Positions 21,443-33,900 of a DNA stretch of 64,000 nucleotides are shown here, piece after piece. A model generated the notes under the pieces. The model was not told the origin of the DNA. It saw only the letters and a list, made by a program, of their open reading frames with translations, and did not search any database. Both the position numbers and the translations under genes were made by a program. Origin of the DNA: Salvia splendens (taxonomy: Eukaryota; Streptophyta; Magnoliopsida; Lamiales; Lamiaceae); assembly GCF_004379255.2 (NCBI RefSeq), contig NC_056047.1:18180293-18244292 (forward strand), read 5' to 3'. The number at the start of each line of letters is the position of its first letter. Position 1 is the first letter of the stretch.

Positions 21443-22420
21443 ATGAGTTTTCCAGATCCCACACAACCCCTGAATCCATTCACATCACCGCCATATTCCG
21501 GCAACGCCGCCGCATACTGGCCGCCGTTCTGGGCCGGCTCTGAGCAACAGCAAATCCCCCAATTCAATCAGTCTAAAAGGCCAAGAGCTTCCGAAAATCC
21601 CCCAAATTTCCCCCCTTTCCAAGCAATGAATCAAACAAACGCTCCGATCAACAAAGGGACGAGCCACATTTTCTACAAGACTCGAATTTGTGCGAAATTC
21701 ACGGAGGGGACTTGCAGGAACGGGGACCAGTGCACGTTTGCTCATGGCGCTGAGGATCTGCGCGAGCCGCCCCCGAATTGGCAGGAGATCATCCGGGAGA
21801 AGGAGAGGGGCGGCGATGATCAGAGGTTGATACATAGGATGAAGATATGCAAGAAGTTTTACAATGGCGAGGAGTGTCCTTATGGGGATAAATGCAATTT
21901 CTTGCACGAACGGCCGCCTAAGAAGCTCAAGGTTGAGATGCCGGGGCAGAGGGAGAGCTCGGCTATCAGCATTGGGGTGATGGGGAGCGTGGGTGAGGTT
22001 GATCAGGTGGCCGGGTGGAAGATGAGGATTTGTAGTAGATGGGAGATGGGGCAGTGTAACTATGGGGAAAGATGCCATTTTGCTCATGGTAGCTCAGGTA
22101 TAAACTGTTTTTGAATGTTCTCTTTATCTTCTTGATTTTGTGATTCAAGTTTGATTTTTTATGTTGGTTTACTCTTAACAATGTTATGAATAGATTTGAG
22201 ATATTCCGGTTCGATTGATGAGGGAGAAGCGACAAATGCAGCGAGAAAAGTAGCTTCCGTGTCTCCACTTCCGGCTCCTTGTGGTGCAGCGGTGGCTGTT
22301 GCTCCGGTGGAAGAGAAGAGAATATCGAAGTGGAAGCTAACGAAGAAGATTAATCGCATTTATGGCGATTGGCTCGACAATCTCACGCCGCCGCACCTCT
22401 CGCCGGAGGCTATGAATTAG
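21443..22420 (+). CDS. CCCH-type zinc finger protein (C3H12-like)
   Basis: Two exons, 21443-22097 and 22194-22420, join in phase 1 to give 293 aa. There are three CCCH fingers: KTRICAKFTEGTCRNGDQCTFAH (about residues 78-100), RMKICKKFYNGEECPYGDKCNFLH (about 133-156) and KMRICSRWEMGQCNYGERCHFAH (about 192-215). Each has the C-x8-C-x5-C-x3-H pattern. The N terminus is Pro/Gln-rich. The C-terminal exon carries a basic KRISKWKLTKKINRIYGDW segment, the usual tail of this plant group. The family binds RNA or nucleic acid. The specific role is not known from sequence. An AG just before the ATG suggests an intron in the 5' leader. Confidence 0.93.
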
Positions 22421-22925
22421 TAAAGTAAATCAAATCATGTCATAAGATAAATACAAGGGGATTTTCAACCCCCTCCACAAATTTTTGTTAGTGATATTTT
22501 CTTTTTATATCGATTCATCTTCAATTTGTAATGTAACATTCAAGTAATATAAAGGAATGGAATTCGTTCCCAATTCATTAGTTACTAAATTCTTATGTAC
22601 TTATTCATTCATGTACATTGAATCCAAAATTGAAATGAAAATGCATGGGAAGCTTCGTCTGTTCTTTCATTATTTGGCTAATTGTAACTAACCAGAATGT
22701 AAAATTGGCCCAAAACTCAAACATATTCGAAGATGACAATTTTTGGAATCTCTCTTTTTGTTCAATACAAGTAGAGCTTTTACATATCCGTTTCTTCTTT
22801 TTGTGTTTACATTTTCATTAGTGAAAAGCTTAAAACAAGGCAGGATATGAACAAGGCTAAGTACAAGAGAGCCAAACCTTGCTCTATACAGAAAAAAGCT
22901 ACACAGCCTAATCCAACCTTGGATC

Positions 22926-23754
22926 TCAACGAGGTTGCTGGATGAATCGAGGGCTGCACTTTGGGCTCACAATCTTCGCAGGCTTCTCCCATCTCATCGC
23001 CTCCCGCGGTGATATGTAGCCCCTCTCCTTCGGCATGCTCAGAGCCTTCACCAGAGTTGCATTCTTGCTAAAACCTGATCACAAACATCACCAACAATTA
23101 TTCATTCCGACAACAAAAGAATGCAGGAGCAAACACTTTGTCAAAGCCCATCAAAGTAAAGTCTAGTTTACAAAGTCCTCCCCATTTTCCAGCTACCCCT
23201 TAATGAATTCTTGGATTGTAGTAGTTGTAAATGAGAGTGGCATAAAACTGTAATTTCAATGTGATGGATGCTTTTCTCCTTTTCAAATTGCGATCAAAAG
23301 CCAATATGATAGTGACATGCCAACAAGTACGAAAAAGATTAGTGCTAATCAAGATAAGACATCCACAATCAAGAAATCATAGTAAAATATTAGTGTCAAT
23401 CAAGAAGTGTGTACCATTATCAGTGATTCCTATGGCAGCCTTGCTGCCGTAGTAGTCTTGGCCCTCAGCAGAGTGGAGAAATTCCTCGAACTGTGCTTCC
23501 ATGTTTAGTATATCCTCGTCGATACCAAGGTCAAAGTTATCGGGCAACAATCCACCAGCGGCATTCCCATTAGTCTCCTCGACGAAGATGTCCTCCCCCT
23601 GGTGCTGGCTCAGCCAGTAATCCTTGAACCAAGTGGCGGTGGTGACGAGGTTCCACCACTCGGGTGAGAAGTCCTCCACTTGCTGCACTGCCGCCGGGAT
23701 GAACAGCGGCGCGTTCGGGTTCAGCGATGACCTTCTTCCAGATACAAGAGCCAT
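22926..23754 (-). CDS. ERD15: ERD15 (early responsive to dehydration 15; PAM2 protein)
   Basis: Two coding exons, 23754-23415 and 23074-22926, join in phase 1 and encode 162 aa. The N terminus [20 protein letters not shown] carries the PAM2 motif (about residues 9-22), which binds the MLLE domain of poly(A)-binding protein. The conserved [20 protein letters not shown] block and an acidic [18 protein letters not shown] region follow. The C-terminal exon encodes [20 protein letters not shown] and PRFIQQPR. Family knowledge: a small, hydrophilic, stress-induced protein linked to ABA and drought signalling. The coding region ends well before the polyadenylation-side AT-rich DNA. No lesion was seen. 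Confidence 0.95.
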
Positions 23755-24480
23755 ATAAAGTTCCTAGATCAAAATCACCAGAGATTGGAACAAATATGAA
23801 AACTTAACAATATTGTTATCATGATTCAATGAAGCCAATTGAAATCGTAGGAAGAAAGCAAATACTCACTTTAAGAACAGATTGTGAGTTTCTTAAAGGT
23901 GAAGTCAAACTTTTATTTTGAGAAGATCATGTTTTTCAATAATTCAATATTGCAAAATCAAACTCAAATATAAACAATCGCACCAATCTCCAGCTGATAC
24001 TATAAGAAATATCAGAAACATCAACTATTTTCGAAACTAATTTGAGATTAAATCCAAGCAACTTCATCTGCATCTCTTCTATACAATTTCACTGACATAA
24101 ATTTCCTTTCACACTTTATCCACATCGAAATCAATGATCTGAAACCGTAACGCTAAAAATTTCAATTTCAATAGGAAAACAATGATTCTACGATCATTTA
24201 ACATCAAATCGATAGCAGCCGAGAAAATAGCTCACAAATTTATTTATTTTTTTCACTGCTCGAGCATCTGATAACCAGATCTACTCAGTCAAGGCTTAAA
24301 ACTACGAACCTTAAATCGAAGAGGTAAAAGCTGATAAACGAAGAAATTGAGTCAATAATCAGTACCTTCGGAGAAGAATATCCTTAACAAACGTCGAATT
24401 TTCAGCTTACACGTAATGAGCTATGGCTTGCTAGTTGCTACGATAGAAGAGAAGACTGAAGATATAAATATAGGAGAGGA
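23755..24480 (-). other. ERD15 5' leader with a probable leader intron
   Basis: A donor-like CCGAAG|GTACTG lies near 24366 on the minus strand, and an acceptor-like CTAG lies just upstream of the ATG near 23763. This suggests an intron of about 600 bp in the 5' UTR, as reported for ERD15 genes. Exact ends are inferred. Confidence 0.55.
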
Positions 24481-24755
24481 GTGGAAGAAGACACAGGCCG
24501 AGCCTAGCGGCTTGGATGACAAGCCTCAGGTTTGGGTTAGGCCCAACCTGCACTGATTGACCCTTCAATCGAGCCAAATATGCAGGGAAAAAAATGTAAT
24601 TTCGAGTACTTGAAATAAGGTCAATACTAATCTAATAATTTGAGCTATAAAGTGAACAATATAGAAAAATGTAGACTATATTAAGGGATTGGACATTAAT
24701 GATGGGGTTGTGGATAAAGATGTCAATCGAGCCAACTTTATCGGATTGTCGAATT

Positions 24756-24957
24756 ACTCTCTACGTGGGTTCGACACGAGTTTTAATGCATTATTGGTAA
24801 AGTAAGAGAGATAGATGAAGAAATTTTTTTAACTATTGTTAGTGGAGAATGAGTCTCACCTCATTAAAGAGAAGAGAGTTTCCAAAATTGGAATGTTTAT
24901 ACTCTTCTGGGACGGACGAAAAAATAAATAGTGCATTCTCTTCGGGGACGAAGGAAG
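24756..24957. mobile_element. Degraded Stowaway-like MITE
   Basis: The internal segments GTGGAGAATGAGTCTCACCT and GGTTCGACACGAGTTTTAAT match the family at 6293 and 38263 in reverse orientation. The right end reads GGGGACGAAGGAAGTA. The left end is partly deleted. Confidence 0.65.
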
Positions 24958-25541
24958 TATTTTGTTGCGAGTCATTCATGTTATCATTTTTAGATTATAA
25001 ATTATCAATTTTAACCCTAAATCTTTGTAATTTGGGCAAATTCATCTAAAGCTAATTTGGCATGAAAATGATACTATAATTTTCTAACTAATCAGGTTAA
25101 ATCTTCGTACTGTATTTTATTAATAATTTGGGCTAATAATATTTTCTAACAATAATAAAATATTTTGTACCCACGTAGACAATAAGTTAACAACATTCAA
25201 ATAAAAATAACATAATATACTAAAATGAAACACGAATAAATTTCGTGGATTTTATGGTAAACATTATTAGTGTCGTGTAATTTATTAAAAGCTTTCCATA
25301 TTTAAACTTGATCTAATTTTAGATGACAATCTAAAATGGTAAAACTAATTTATTTTTTAAAAACGAAAGGAGTATGATATCTTTCTTAGTTAGACGCAAA
25401 ATTTTAAGAGTTATTGATTAATATGTTTAATCGGAGATGAAAATATGAGTGCAATTATTAAATGAAAAGAAAAAAAGATTTAATGTATTAATTAAATTTT
25501 TAAAAATAAATCTAAAGGGTTTGGTTTATTATTTATAATAA
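24958..25541. other. Intergenic, very AT-rich
   Basis: I see nothing beyond AT-rich low-complexity sequence. Confidence 0.4.
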
Positions 25542-25544
25542 TAA

Positions 25545-26280
25545 GACCATCCGCAGCGGTGAGCAGCATGCTCACCGCCGTCCTTGCCGCTGGCAAGGAC
25601 AGAGCTCGTCCGCTGATGCGCCCTGCCGCTGGCAGGGTGGTGCTCTTAGCTAAGAGCACGTCCGTGCCAGCGGCAAGAGCACGAGGTGGCGACGTGGCAG
25701 CTTCTGATTGGCCCGTTGATTTATCATTTTTTATTATTATTTTTTTAATAAAATCGAAAAAATCTGAAAAATTCAAAATTAATAAAAAAAATATTTTCTC
25801 ACTTCCTTATAATATATATCCATTTTTTCCACACTTTTAATTTATTTTTTTTTCATTATTTTTACCCCAAAATTCATACTTTCATCTATAAATACTCTCA
25901 TTTCAAACACAAAAAATGACACTATACTAAACAACTCTCTAAATCTCAATTTTTATGAGTTTAATTATGTAATTTTTAATTTTTAGGAGTTTAATTATGT
26001 AATTTTTAATTTTTAGGATTTTAATTATGTAATTTTTAATTTTTAGGATTTTAATTATGTAATTTTTAATTTTATTTGTAATTTGTAATATTTATTGTGG
26101 TTTTTAAATGAATTTTAATATTATGGAAATGTTTTTGTTTAATTGAATTTTATATTAATTGTGCTCGTCCTTGCGGAAGAGCACAGTTGTGGGTATTGTG
26201 CTCTTGCCAGAGAGCAGGCATGAATAGTACCGCCCGGGCCCACAACCGTGCCGCTGGCAAGAGCACGGTTGTGGATGCTC
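25545..26280. mobile_element. Non-autonomous Harbinger-like element, 736 bp
   Basis: The inverted ends GACCATCCGCAGCGG and CGGTTGTGGATGCTC are flanked by TAA on both sides (25542-25544, 26281-26283), the 3-bp target duplication of PIF/Harbinger. The arms repeat the words GCTGGCAAG(A/G)(G/A)CA and GTGCTCTTGCC several times in both orientations. The interior is AT-rich, with a four-copy tandem repeat. No transposase or ORF1 was seen. Confidence 0.82.
25948..26072. repeat. Tandem repeat, about 32 bp x 4
   Basis: The unit TTTAATTATGTAATTTTTAA plus TTTTTAGGA(G/T) recurs four times with one or two changes. It lies inside the non-autonomous element. The spacing is uniform with no unique spacers, so it is not a CRISPR-type array. 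Confidence 0.85.
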
Positions 26281-26775
26281 TAAGTATATAGACGATTGGA
26301 ATTATTGGCGTAGGACCAGGAGTTGGGTCCCACTTCAATAATATTGTCGTGTTGCGGGAGAATCCAACGGTCAAGATGAGTGGATTCGACGGTGTGATAA
26401 TTGGTGATGGGACCGGGTTTAAAGCTCCAAATCCGCGTTTTGCACATGCTTTGTTTGGACGGTTATATCAAAAATATCATTAAAGATTGATTATGTCGCC
26501 TTAGGCCATCCACGCGCCCTATACATCGCCACGTCAGCATTTTATCCTCCTTCCCTTCCATCTGCAGTGAGACGCCCTAAGACGCGCCTTAAAGAGCGCC
26601 CTAAGCATTTTACTATTGTTTTGTTATTTAATTTAAATGTTTTCAAATATATAAATACAAACTTATTAAAAAACACAACAATTAACTAAAAGAACGACAA
26701 AAAATTCATTGATTTAAAATTCATCGATTAACTAAAACCCGCTAGATTCCAAACACAACGATTAACTAAAAGAAC

Positions 26776-26904
26776 TTATATAAAGTCCGGATCGTACTGC
26801 GTGTTGCCGTCGAACGACCGATATTCGCCACGTTGTGTACTCGGCCACCGTGCGCCATCTCCAAACATCGGGCTACTAGGACTTGAGTATCCACCGGAAT
26901 CCAT
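26776..26904 (-). pseudogene. ORF1 N-terminal remnant
   Basis: ATG at 26904, TAA at 26776-26778, 42 codons beginning MDSGGYSSPSSPMFGDG. The Gly/Ser/Pro-rich start resembles the N terminus of Harbinger ORF1 proteins. The Myb/trihelix part is missing, so this is a deletion derivative. Confidence 0.5.
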
Positions 26905-27087
26905 TTTATAGCGTAATTTGAGAGTTTAAAAGTTAATCGAAAAGTTACAAATGAAAAGTGAAGTTGGGGTATATATATAACAAAATTTTCGAATTTTAAA
27001 AATAAAACTAAAACGCATTGCATCGTCCGCGCCATCGTGCGCGTCGCCCACAGTGGGCGATTGATGACGCTGACAATGCCCACCTAA

Positions 27088-27315
27088 GGCCATCCACAAT
27101 GGATCGGGCGCGCTATCGTCCGCCACTGTGGCACCGCGGACAACGGACGATGAGTCGTCTGCACCCGACGCTTAGTCCGCGGACGATAACGCGGACGATG
27201 CCCTATCGCCCGCGCTTCGTCCGCGGACCAAGCGTCGGGCGCAGACGACGCATCGTCCGTCGTCCGCGGTGCCACAGTGGCGGACTATAGCGCGCACGAT
27301 CCATTGTGGATGGCC
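27088..27315. repeat. 228-bp foldback (long near-perfect inverted repeat)
   Basis: The left arm starts GGCCATCCACAATGGATCG, and the reverse complement of the right arm starts identically. The arms are about 107 bp with fewer than ten mismatches by eye, and the loop is about 15 bp. The content is strongly GC-rich and built from GTCCGCGGAC-like words. Outer bases are TAA and TTA. Transcription would give a stable hairpin RNA. Confidence 0.88.
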
Positions 27316-27894
27316 TTAGTGCACCTATTAATTATTGATTGCAGATCAATAGACATCCTTATTAATTACTAGTATAATATGAGTTAAGTAATACTGTTTG
27401 TGATCAATTGCTAATTAATTAGCAATCCAAAATTGAGACTACTTTTTAACTATTAGATTAGGAGATTTAGTGGTTGATATAATGTCAAGTATATTATATT
27501 TTAAATTTAAATAATTATTAAATAAAATTAAAGAGTATTAATGTCAATTCTCTTTTATTAAAATTATCTCAAAACTTTAAATTTACGTAATTCACTCGAT
27601 TTAAATTATTTTTTTGCAAAAAATATATCAAATTAAAGGTAATTTTATAAGGATTCTACCGAGATCTCAATTGCATTGAATATATTTTTCATTATATCGG
27701 CCAAGTATCACACATGCTCCCTTTCAATTTTCACCTATAGAATTTCATTTCAATGCTTCTACCATTGTGTTTATTATTTCCGTCATAGAATAGTGACGCA
27801 ATAAAATTGATAAACACCACATAACTAATTTGGTGGAGTTGACTTGGCCATTTTATAGAGATTATTACTACATCTTACCAAATACTTCATCCGT

Positions 27895-28078
27895 ATTAAA
27901 TATGAAACATTTAGTTTTCAGCACGAGATTTTATATAGTGTTATTTTTATGAGTAAATGAAAAGATAGTAAAGTAATAGAGATTAAAAAGTAAAGGGAAT
28001 GTTGTTTCTATTTTTAGAAACGTTTCATTTATAATAGGACAATTTAAAAAGGATTTATTTTCAATGAGACGAAAGGAA
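27895..28078. mobile_element. Diverged Stowaway-like MITE
   Basis: CTTCATCCGTATTAAATATG at the left and GAGACGAAAGGAA at the right are degraded inverted ends, bounded by TA (27893-27894, 28079-28080). The interior has the usual GCACGAGATTTTATATAGTG segment. Confidence 0.6.
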
Positions 28079-28347
28079 TACTAGATAATATCACTTTTTT
28101 ATGTGGGTTATTATTACACATGTTGTAAAAGACCAATACATAAATTATTCGCTTGCATTATAGCAGTACTAATGTTCTCTTTTTCTTTCTACACATAGTA
28201 TATGTCTACATACATGAATAAGTCAATTATCATATGTAAAACGTGCGCCTAGAAAGAGCATCATTTTGTATTTAAAAATAGTTATCTTTGTTTTGTTGTT
28301 TTCCGTTGGGAGGATTTTCGTTGCGCCAAAATTCCTTACTACGCTAT

Positions 28348-28768
28348 TATAGAAATTCATGGGTTCCATCCTAAAACTAATTGGTTACAGGAGGAGTGAC
28401 CCATTAGAATTATATAGTGGTTTCAAGTCTATGTGAACAACGATGTAGGATAGTTGTAATATATTATTTTAGTTTCAATTGTCAACACCCTCCTTTAAAC
28501 CCTTCAAGGTGAACCTTGGAGGGGTTGGACTTTTTTTCTGATCGATTGGACGACTTGTCCAATTTTTTCCTGATCGATTGGACCACTGGTCCAAATTTTA
28601 AGCCCGGATATAATGCTGAATCAGTCATTTTTTCGGTTTCAGTCCAGATATACTGCTGGATCAGTTAAATTTGACCACAATCAGCAACCTACTCTGATAC
28701 CATGATAGAAATCCATGAGTTCCATCCTAAAACACTTTGGTTATAGGAGGAGTGACCCATTAGAATTA
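28348..28768 (-). mobile_element. Second TRIM-like element, one LTR truncated
   Basis: LTR 1 is 28348-28487, ending in GTCAACA on the plus strand (TGTTGAC on the minus). The internal part is 28488-28702. On the minus strand a TGGTATCAGAG primer-binding site at 28702-28692 directly follows an LTR end ...CTATCA. The second LTR starts at 28703 and matches the first for about 65 bp (TTCCATCCTAAAAC, GAGGAGTGACCCATTAGAAT), then diverges. Internal repeats such as TGATCGATTGGAC(G/C)AC occur. No coding capacity. Confidence 0.8.
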
Positions 28769-30723
28769 TAAATTTGAAATACAAGTACACAATATATATC
28801 ACGAAACGAGTTCATTGATAATAAAATCAAATTACGACTTCGTAAAAGAATAAAATAAAATCTACAAATTATGTTTTTCGATAGTCTTTATGAGTATGCA
28901 CATCGTGAGGTCATGCACTCGGAGCCCCTCCTCGGTCATTTTCGATGTATCATTGGCTTGCAGATTGAAGTATTGTTTGATGGTCACACTCAAGTTAATC
29001 CCCAAAGAGCTCGAAAATGCTATCCAGAGTCGGGTTGGGTGTACGAATTGATGAGTACCGGCTCGACGATGCTAGCTCCTTCAAATGATAATTTGTTTCA
29101 AAATAAATAGTACTAAAGTTAATATTTTGTAACATTTAGATAATTAAATAATTTTTCTACTTTTTTTTGGTGAACTTTGAATTTGGTCCTTAAAAAATGA
29201 GGTTCGCACGTTTTAAGTCAAAAATTGAAAAATATCACCACGAGTCTTTGGAAAACTATCAATCATAATTAATGTCTTTCACATATTTTACCACTAAGCT
29301 CCTCTAGGGCATACTTTATCTAAATATTTTAATATTTTAGAATTTCAAATCTAACATTATATATATTTCATACTTCCCTAAAAAATAGTAACTTTTTATT
29401 AATCTATCCATGAAAAGTATGAATTTTCTAATTTTAGAATAGTTAAACAATACAATACACTACACATGCATATCATTTTATTTACAACTTATACAACTAC
29501 ATTATACTACTAATGATGTGGAGCCCTATCTCCACTAACATTATTTACACTACATTCTCTCTCTCTCTCTCTCTCTCTCTCACATTACTAATTATACATT
29601 AAACCTATGTCGAACCAAATGTTCATACTTTTTAGGGACATATAATATTATTTTTTAGTTTTATTATATATAAAAACACAATGTGCATATAATTAGATAA
29701 TAAGTGAAAAATATGCATTACATCTTTTAATGTAAACTAGCAAACTGCTACATACATTTATATATTAGTACTTATTATATTCTCTTCGTCCATTGAAAAT
29801 AGTCTTAATTTACTATTTTAAGGTGTTCACAAAAACAGTCTTATTTTTAAAATTGGAATGGTCAGTCTAGATTAAATAAGCTTTCAAGGAATTAGGGGCG
29901 AAATGACAAAAAATAAGGTGAGAAGAATTGGATTGGAATTGGATGCAGGTGATCGAGGACCAGAGTGTATCGGATTTGACTAGTTCCGACTTTCTTGGCT
30001 GTACTTGCACAGCATAAATGTATAAATTAATAATTTATTAATTTTAACTTAAATGAAAATGATTAAGTAGTACCGTACTAGTATTTAATGTTTTTTTAAG
30101 AATAAAATAAGTAAAAAAATGATTTAATAGGTCGGGCTAGCGGGTCAGCCCGTTGGGTAGTCCAAACTTGGAAAGTGGGCTGATTCATTGTTCATCATCA
30201 TTATTCCACCATTGCCAAAATCACAGAATCCTACCGCCTCAGGTCACCATCTCATTTTTTCTCTCGCCCCTGCCCACGCCTTCTTCCTCAACCTCACGGC
30301 GTGCCGAGCACATACCCGAGGTATGCAATGGCTTTCCATGTAATTTTTTTATTGAGAAATACTAATGATTTTGTTGTAGAACTTGTTGCGTATGGCTATG
30401 TGAACTAGTACTGAGATCCAATTCAATAATAATAGATTTAATTTCATTTATTTGAGACCTGGATTCTCATTTTGTCATTTGTTGGAAAGATAGTGAGGTG
30501 AATCTTGCTGCTCAAGTTGGATTATTGATATAATTATTCTTCTTGTTCGCTTCTAGTTGTAGATAAAGGTTTCAAGGTCTAACTTTCTTTCAACTAAATT
30601 ATTGAAATTTTTTCATATGATTATAGTAGCTCGCACTACATTTTATTTACTGTTTTCTCTTTGATTCATTTGGCTTATTCTTCAATTGTTTCCAGGCAAT
30701 CCCCTAAATAGTTTTCATACATA
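28769..30723. other. Intergenic, AT-rich
   Basis: No gene is supported. A 79-aa open frame at 28871-29110 (MFFDSLYEYAHREVMHSEPL...) has protein-like composition but no family that I recognise. A degraded Stowaway-like element lies at about 29371-29641, with a (CT)n run at 29559-29581. The last part (about 30150-30360) may belong to the 5' leader of the cystathionine beta-lyase gene. Confidence 0.4.
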
Positions 30724-30725
30724 TA

Positions 30726-30915
30726 GGGGCTGTTCGGTTTGCAAGATTGTATCTCGGGATTAATTATGTATTGTGTTTGGTTCATGAGATTGAATCCCAC
30801 AACTCAATCCTGGATGAATAATCATGTGATAATTAGTCATAGACAAACCCCTCTAACTTTATTTATCTCACAACTTAATCCTAGATTATATCTTGATAGG
30901 AAACCGAACACCACC
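30726..30915. mobile_element. MITE, GTTCGGTTT family, copy 1
   Basis: GGGGCTGTTCGGTTTGCAAG at the left and AACCGAACACCACCA at the right form inverted ends, flanked by TA on both sides. It shares an interior (CTCACAACTTAATCCTAGAT) with copies at 41733 and 42193. It probably lies in the 5' leader or promoter of the next gene. Confidence 0.82.
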
Positions 30916-30970
30916 ATAGTATATGAGATGTTTTCATACTTGTCCACGGTTTCTTTTTGCAGAGACTAGT

Positions 30971-33900
30971 ATGGCGGCTGCTACTCCATCTCTCAGATCA
31001 TTCTTCGCCACTCTTCAAAACAACCAAATAGATCAAAATGTAAGTATATTTTATGTTATCCAGATTTTGTTAACGTGTGATCATCGTGAATGAGTTCCTT
31101 TGTGCGTGCGTGCATGTGCTAATCGTCAGTGCAATAAGTGCTCTTCCCTTTACCTCTCTTTTCCCACTTTTTGTATTGGGCGACACAAAAAGAAGGATCT
31201 TTGTTTGATTGTATGAAAAGAATTCAACCAATTTATGAAATTTTGGAGCTCTCAGTTGAAGGTTGTGATGCTCTGGAAAAGGAATATGCGTTGAATTAGA
31301 TCATTCTCTGATTTGAGTCATATGGTAGCACCAAGCTTTTACATGTTAAATGCAAATTAAGGATTGGTATTGGAGAACTGAATTTCTGGGGAGTTACAAT
31401 TGTAGAGTTAACTTCTAAAATTTGTAATGGCAATGCATGTTTCTTAGCCTGTACATTTGATGGTGAAATTTAATAAAATTGTGAGATGAACAGGTCTGGG
31501 ATGGGAAGTCGTAACACAGATTGAAATCTTATCCATGTTTAATTGAACTGTTGTAAGCTCAATTCATAGTATATATTTTACCCTAATAGTGATAAACTTG
31601 TTACAAATACAACTATTTGATGTAGCCTAAGCTGGTGAAATGTGACAGAATGTGCTCGTATTAGATTGTTTGGCTCGTGTTCTTACTCCTTCTGAGGTTT
31701 TACTTGGCTCCAAAACTAGCGTTTAATTCTGATATAGCATTTGATTGGTCTTTAGGGTTTTCTCAGTGGTCATCTCCCATTGTTTTACGAGCACAAAACA
31801 GCAGTGCTCAGGAAGGTAAATTTTCCAGTTGGTGGGCAGATCCTTAAATTAAAGTGCTCTAGAGACAAAGAGATGGATGTCTGCACGTCTGCTTTGGTTG
31901 ATGGATTTGCTGCCGAATGCACAAATGGTAGCTGTATATTAAATATTCTAGCTGTTTTAGGAAAACATACATTTATATATTTACAATATAGATTGAACAT
32001 TTGTGACAGATGAAGAAATCGTACAGACAAGTCATCAAGTGGAGCCGAGTGTTTCCACGATGTTGATGAATTTTTCCAACGACTTCGATCCTTATGAGGC
32101 TCTTAGCACGCCTCTCTACCAAACAGCAACTTTCAAGCAGGTGAATTCTCGTTACAACGTTTTTAGATCTGGTTGATCTCCTGTAAAGTAATAGGGGAAA
32201 TTGATAAGATTTCTCGGGTTCACATTATGATTAAATTCAGTCACTTATAAATCTTTGTTTTTTTTGTTTTGCAACGGATTCTGATTTTCTACAGCCTTCA
32301 GCTACGGAAGGTGGACCTTATGATTATACAAGAAGTGGAAATCCTACTCGAGATGCCCTAGAAAGGTTTCAACTTTAACGAGAATCTCGTCAATACTTTA
32401 CGTCTTTACCGTTGTCTAAAACATTCATTGTCTGTTAACAGTCTTCTCGCGAAGCTCGACAAAGCTGATCGAGCACTATGCTTCACCAGTGGAATGGCAG
32501 CTTTAGCAGCTGTTACTCGTCTTGTTGGAACAGGTACATCATGGGGCATATGTTTTTATAATCATAATTTCATTGGTCTATGTAATTCAAGATTCTTTCT
32601 ATCGTATTTTATTTTGTTGAACTGTTTCGAGCTTTTGAGATGCACTTGAAGCGGCTGAAATTATGCTTAGGATATGAATTTTCTTTTTCTATCTATGTCA
32701 TGTCAGGTGACGAGATTGTTTCTGGTGATGATATGTATGGTGGTTCGGATCGCTTATTGTCACAAGTAGTTCCAAAATCTGGAGTTGTGGTTAAGTTAGT
32801 ATTGTTATTTCCTTCAAATGATTTATTTTTTTAGCCATTCGGTTGCAACCCTAAAGATATATATGGTGCAGGCGGATAGATACAACAAATTTGGAAGATG
32901 TTGCGTCTGCAATTACGCCTCGCACAAAGCTCGTGTGGTTGGAGAGTCCAACAAACCCCCGCCAGCAGATCTCAGATCTTCGTGTAAGCAGCTTCAATTA
33001 CGAAATCCATTTTTACTGTTTTTTTATTAACATCACTAATTTGTTTGTCTCTTCTCCTAATTGTGTTTTAGAAAATCGCTGAGCTTGCACATGCCCATGG
33101 TGCTCTCGTATTGGTTGACAACAGCATCATGTCTCCCGTACTGTCTCAACCCTTAAAGCTCGGGGCAGGTAATGACACATGGTCTTTAGTAACCTTTTCA
33201 CATAATGTACAGATGTGTGAACCTTAGCGTTTCCGATCAATTTTCAGATATCGTGATGCACTCTGCTACAAAGTTCATCGCTGGTCACAGTGACCTCATG
33301 GCTGGTGTGCTTGCTATCAAAGGAGAAAGGTTCGTCTATGAATTGCGTATAGTACCATCTTAAGAACTTTCTAAAAAATCGAAATACATTCATTTGAATC
33401 ATCCTATGAAGAGTTTAAGTTGCTAATTGATTCTTTTGATGTTGTTAGCTTGGCGAAAGAACTATATTTCATTCAGAATGCAGAGGGGTCAGGGTTAGCT
33501 CCATTCGACTGTTGGCTATGTTTGAGAGGCATCAAAACTATGGCTCTACGCGTCGAAAAGCAACAGGTTGTACGATGAACTTGAGTTCTGACCCAAAAAT
33601 TGTGTTTATTCTCTGGCTTCAACTCAGTAGCATCGAATATGCAGGAAAACGCGCAAAAGATTGCCGAGTTCCTCAGGTCTCACCCTCGTGTGAAAAAGGT
33701 CTTTTACGCTGGTCTTCCCGATCACCCGGGACGAGCTTTGCATTACTCTCAGGTACTAATATGAGCTGTAAATATCTATACTATTGTAGATAATGTGCAT
33801 TCTTGTAATTTACAACAAAACAATCTGTTTTTAGTACTATAAATTAATATTTTTATGAATTTACACCAAAATAAACTGTTTTTAGTATATAAAGTAATAA

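Larger units (their letters stand above)
26504..27315. mobile_element. Composite Harbinger-like element with ORF1 remnant and inverted-duplicated right end
   Basis: The left end GGCCATCCACGCGCC follows TTA (26501-26503). The right end ...TTGTGGATGGCC is followed by TTA (27316-27318). Inside are a 42-aa ORF1 remnant (26776-26904, minus) and, at the right, a long inverted repeat (27088-27315). Either a separate foldback element inserted next to the end, or the right end was duplicated in inverted form. Confidence 0.65.

Noticed and set aside
25948..26072. Regular 32-bp repeats considered as a CRISPR-like array
   Set aside because: There are no unique spacers. The units are directly tandem, AT-rich and inside a plant transposon.
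28871..29110. 79-aa plus-strand frame
   Set aside because: Protein-like composition but no recognised motif, no splice partners and an AT-rich setting. Not enough to call a gene.
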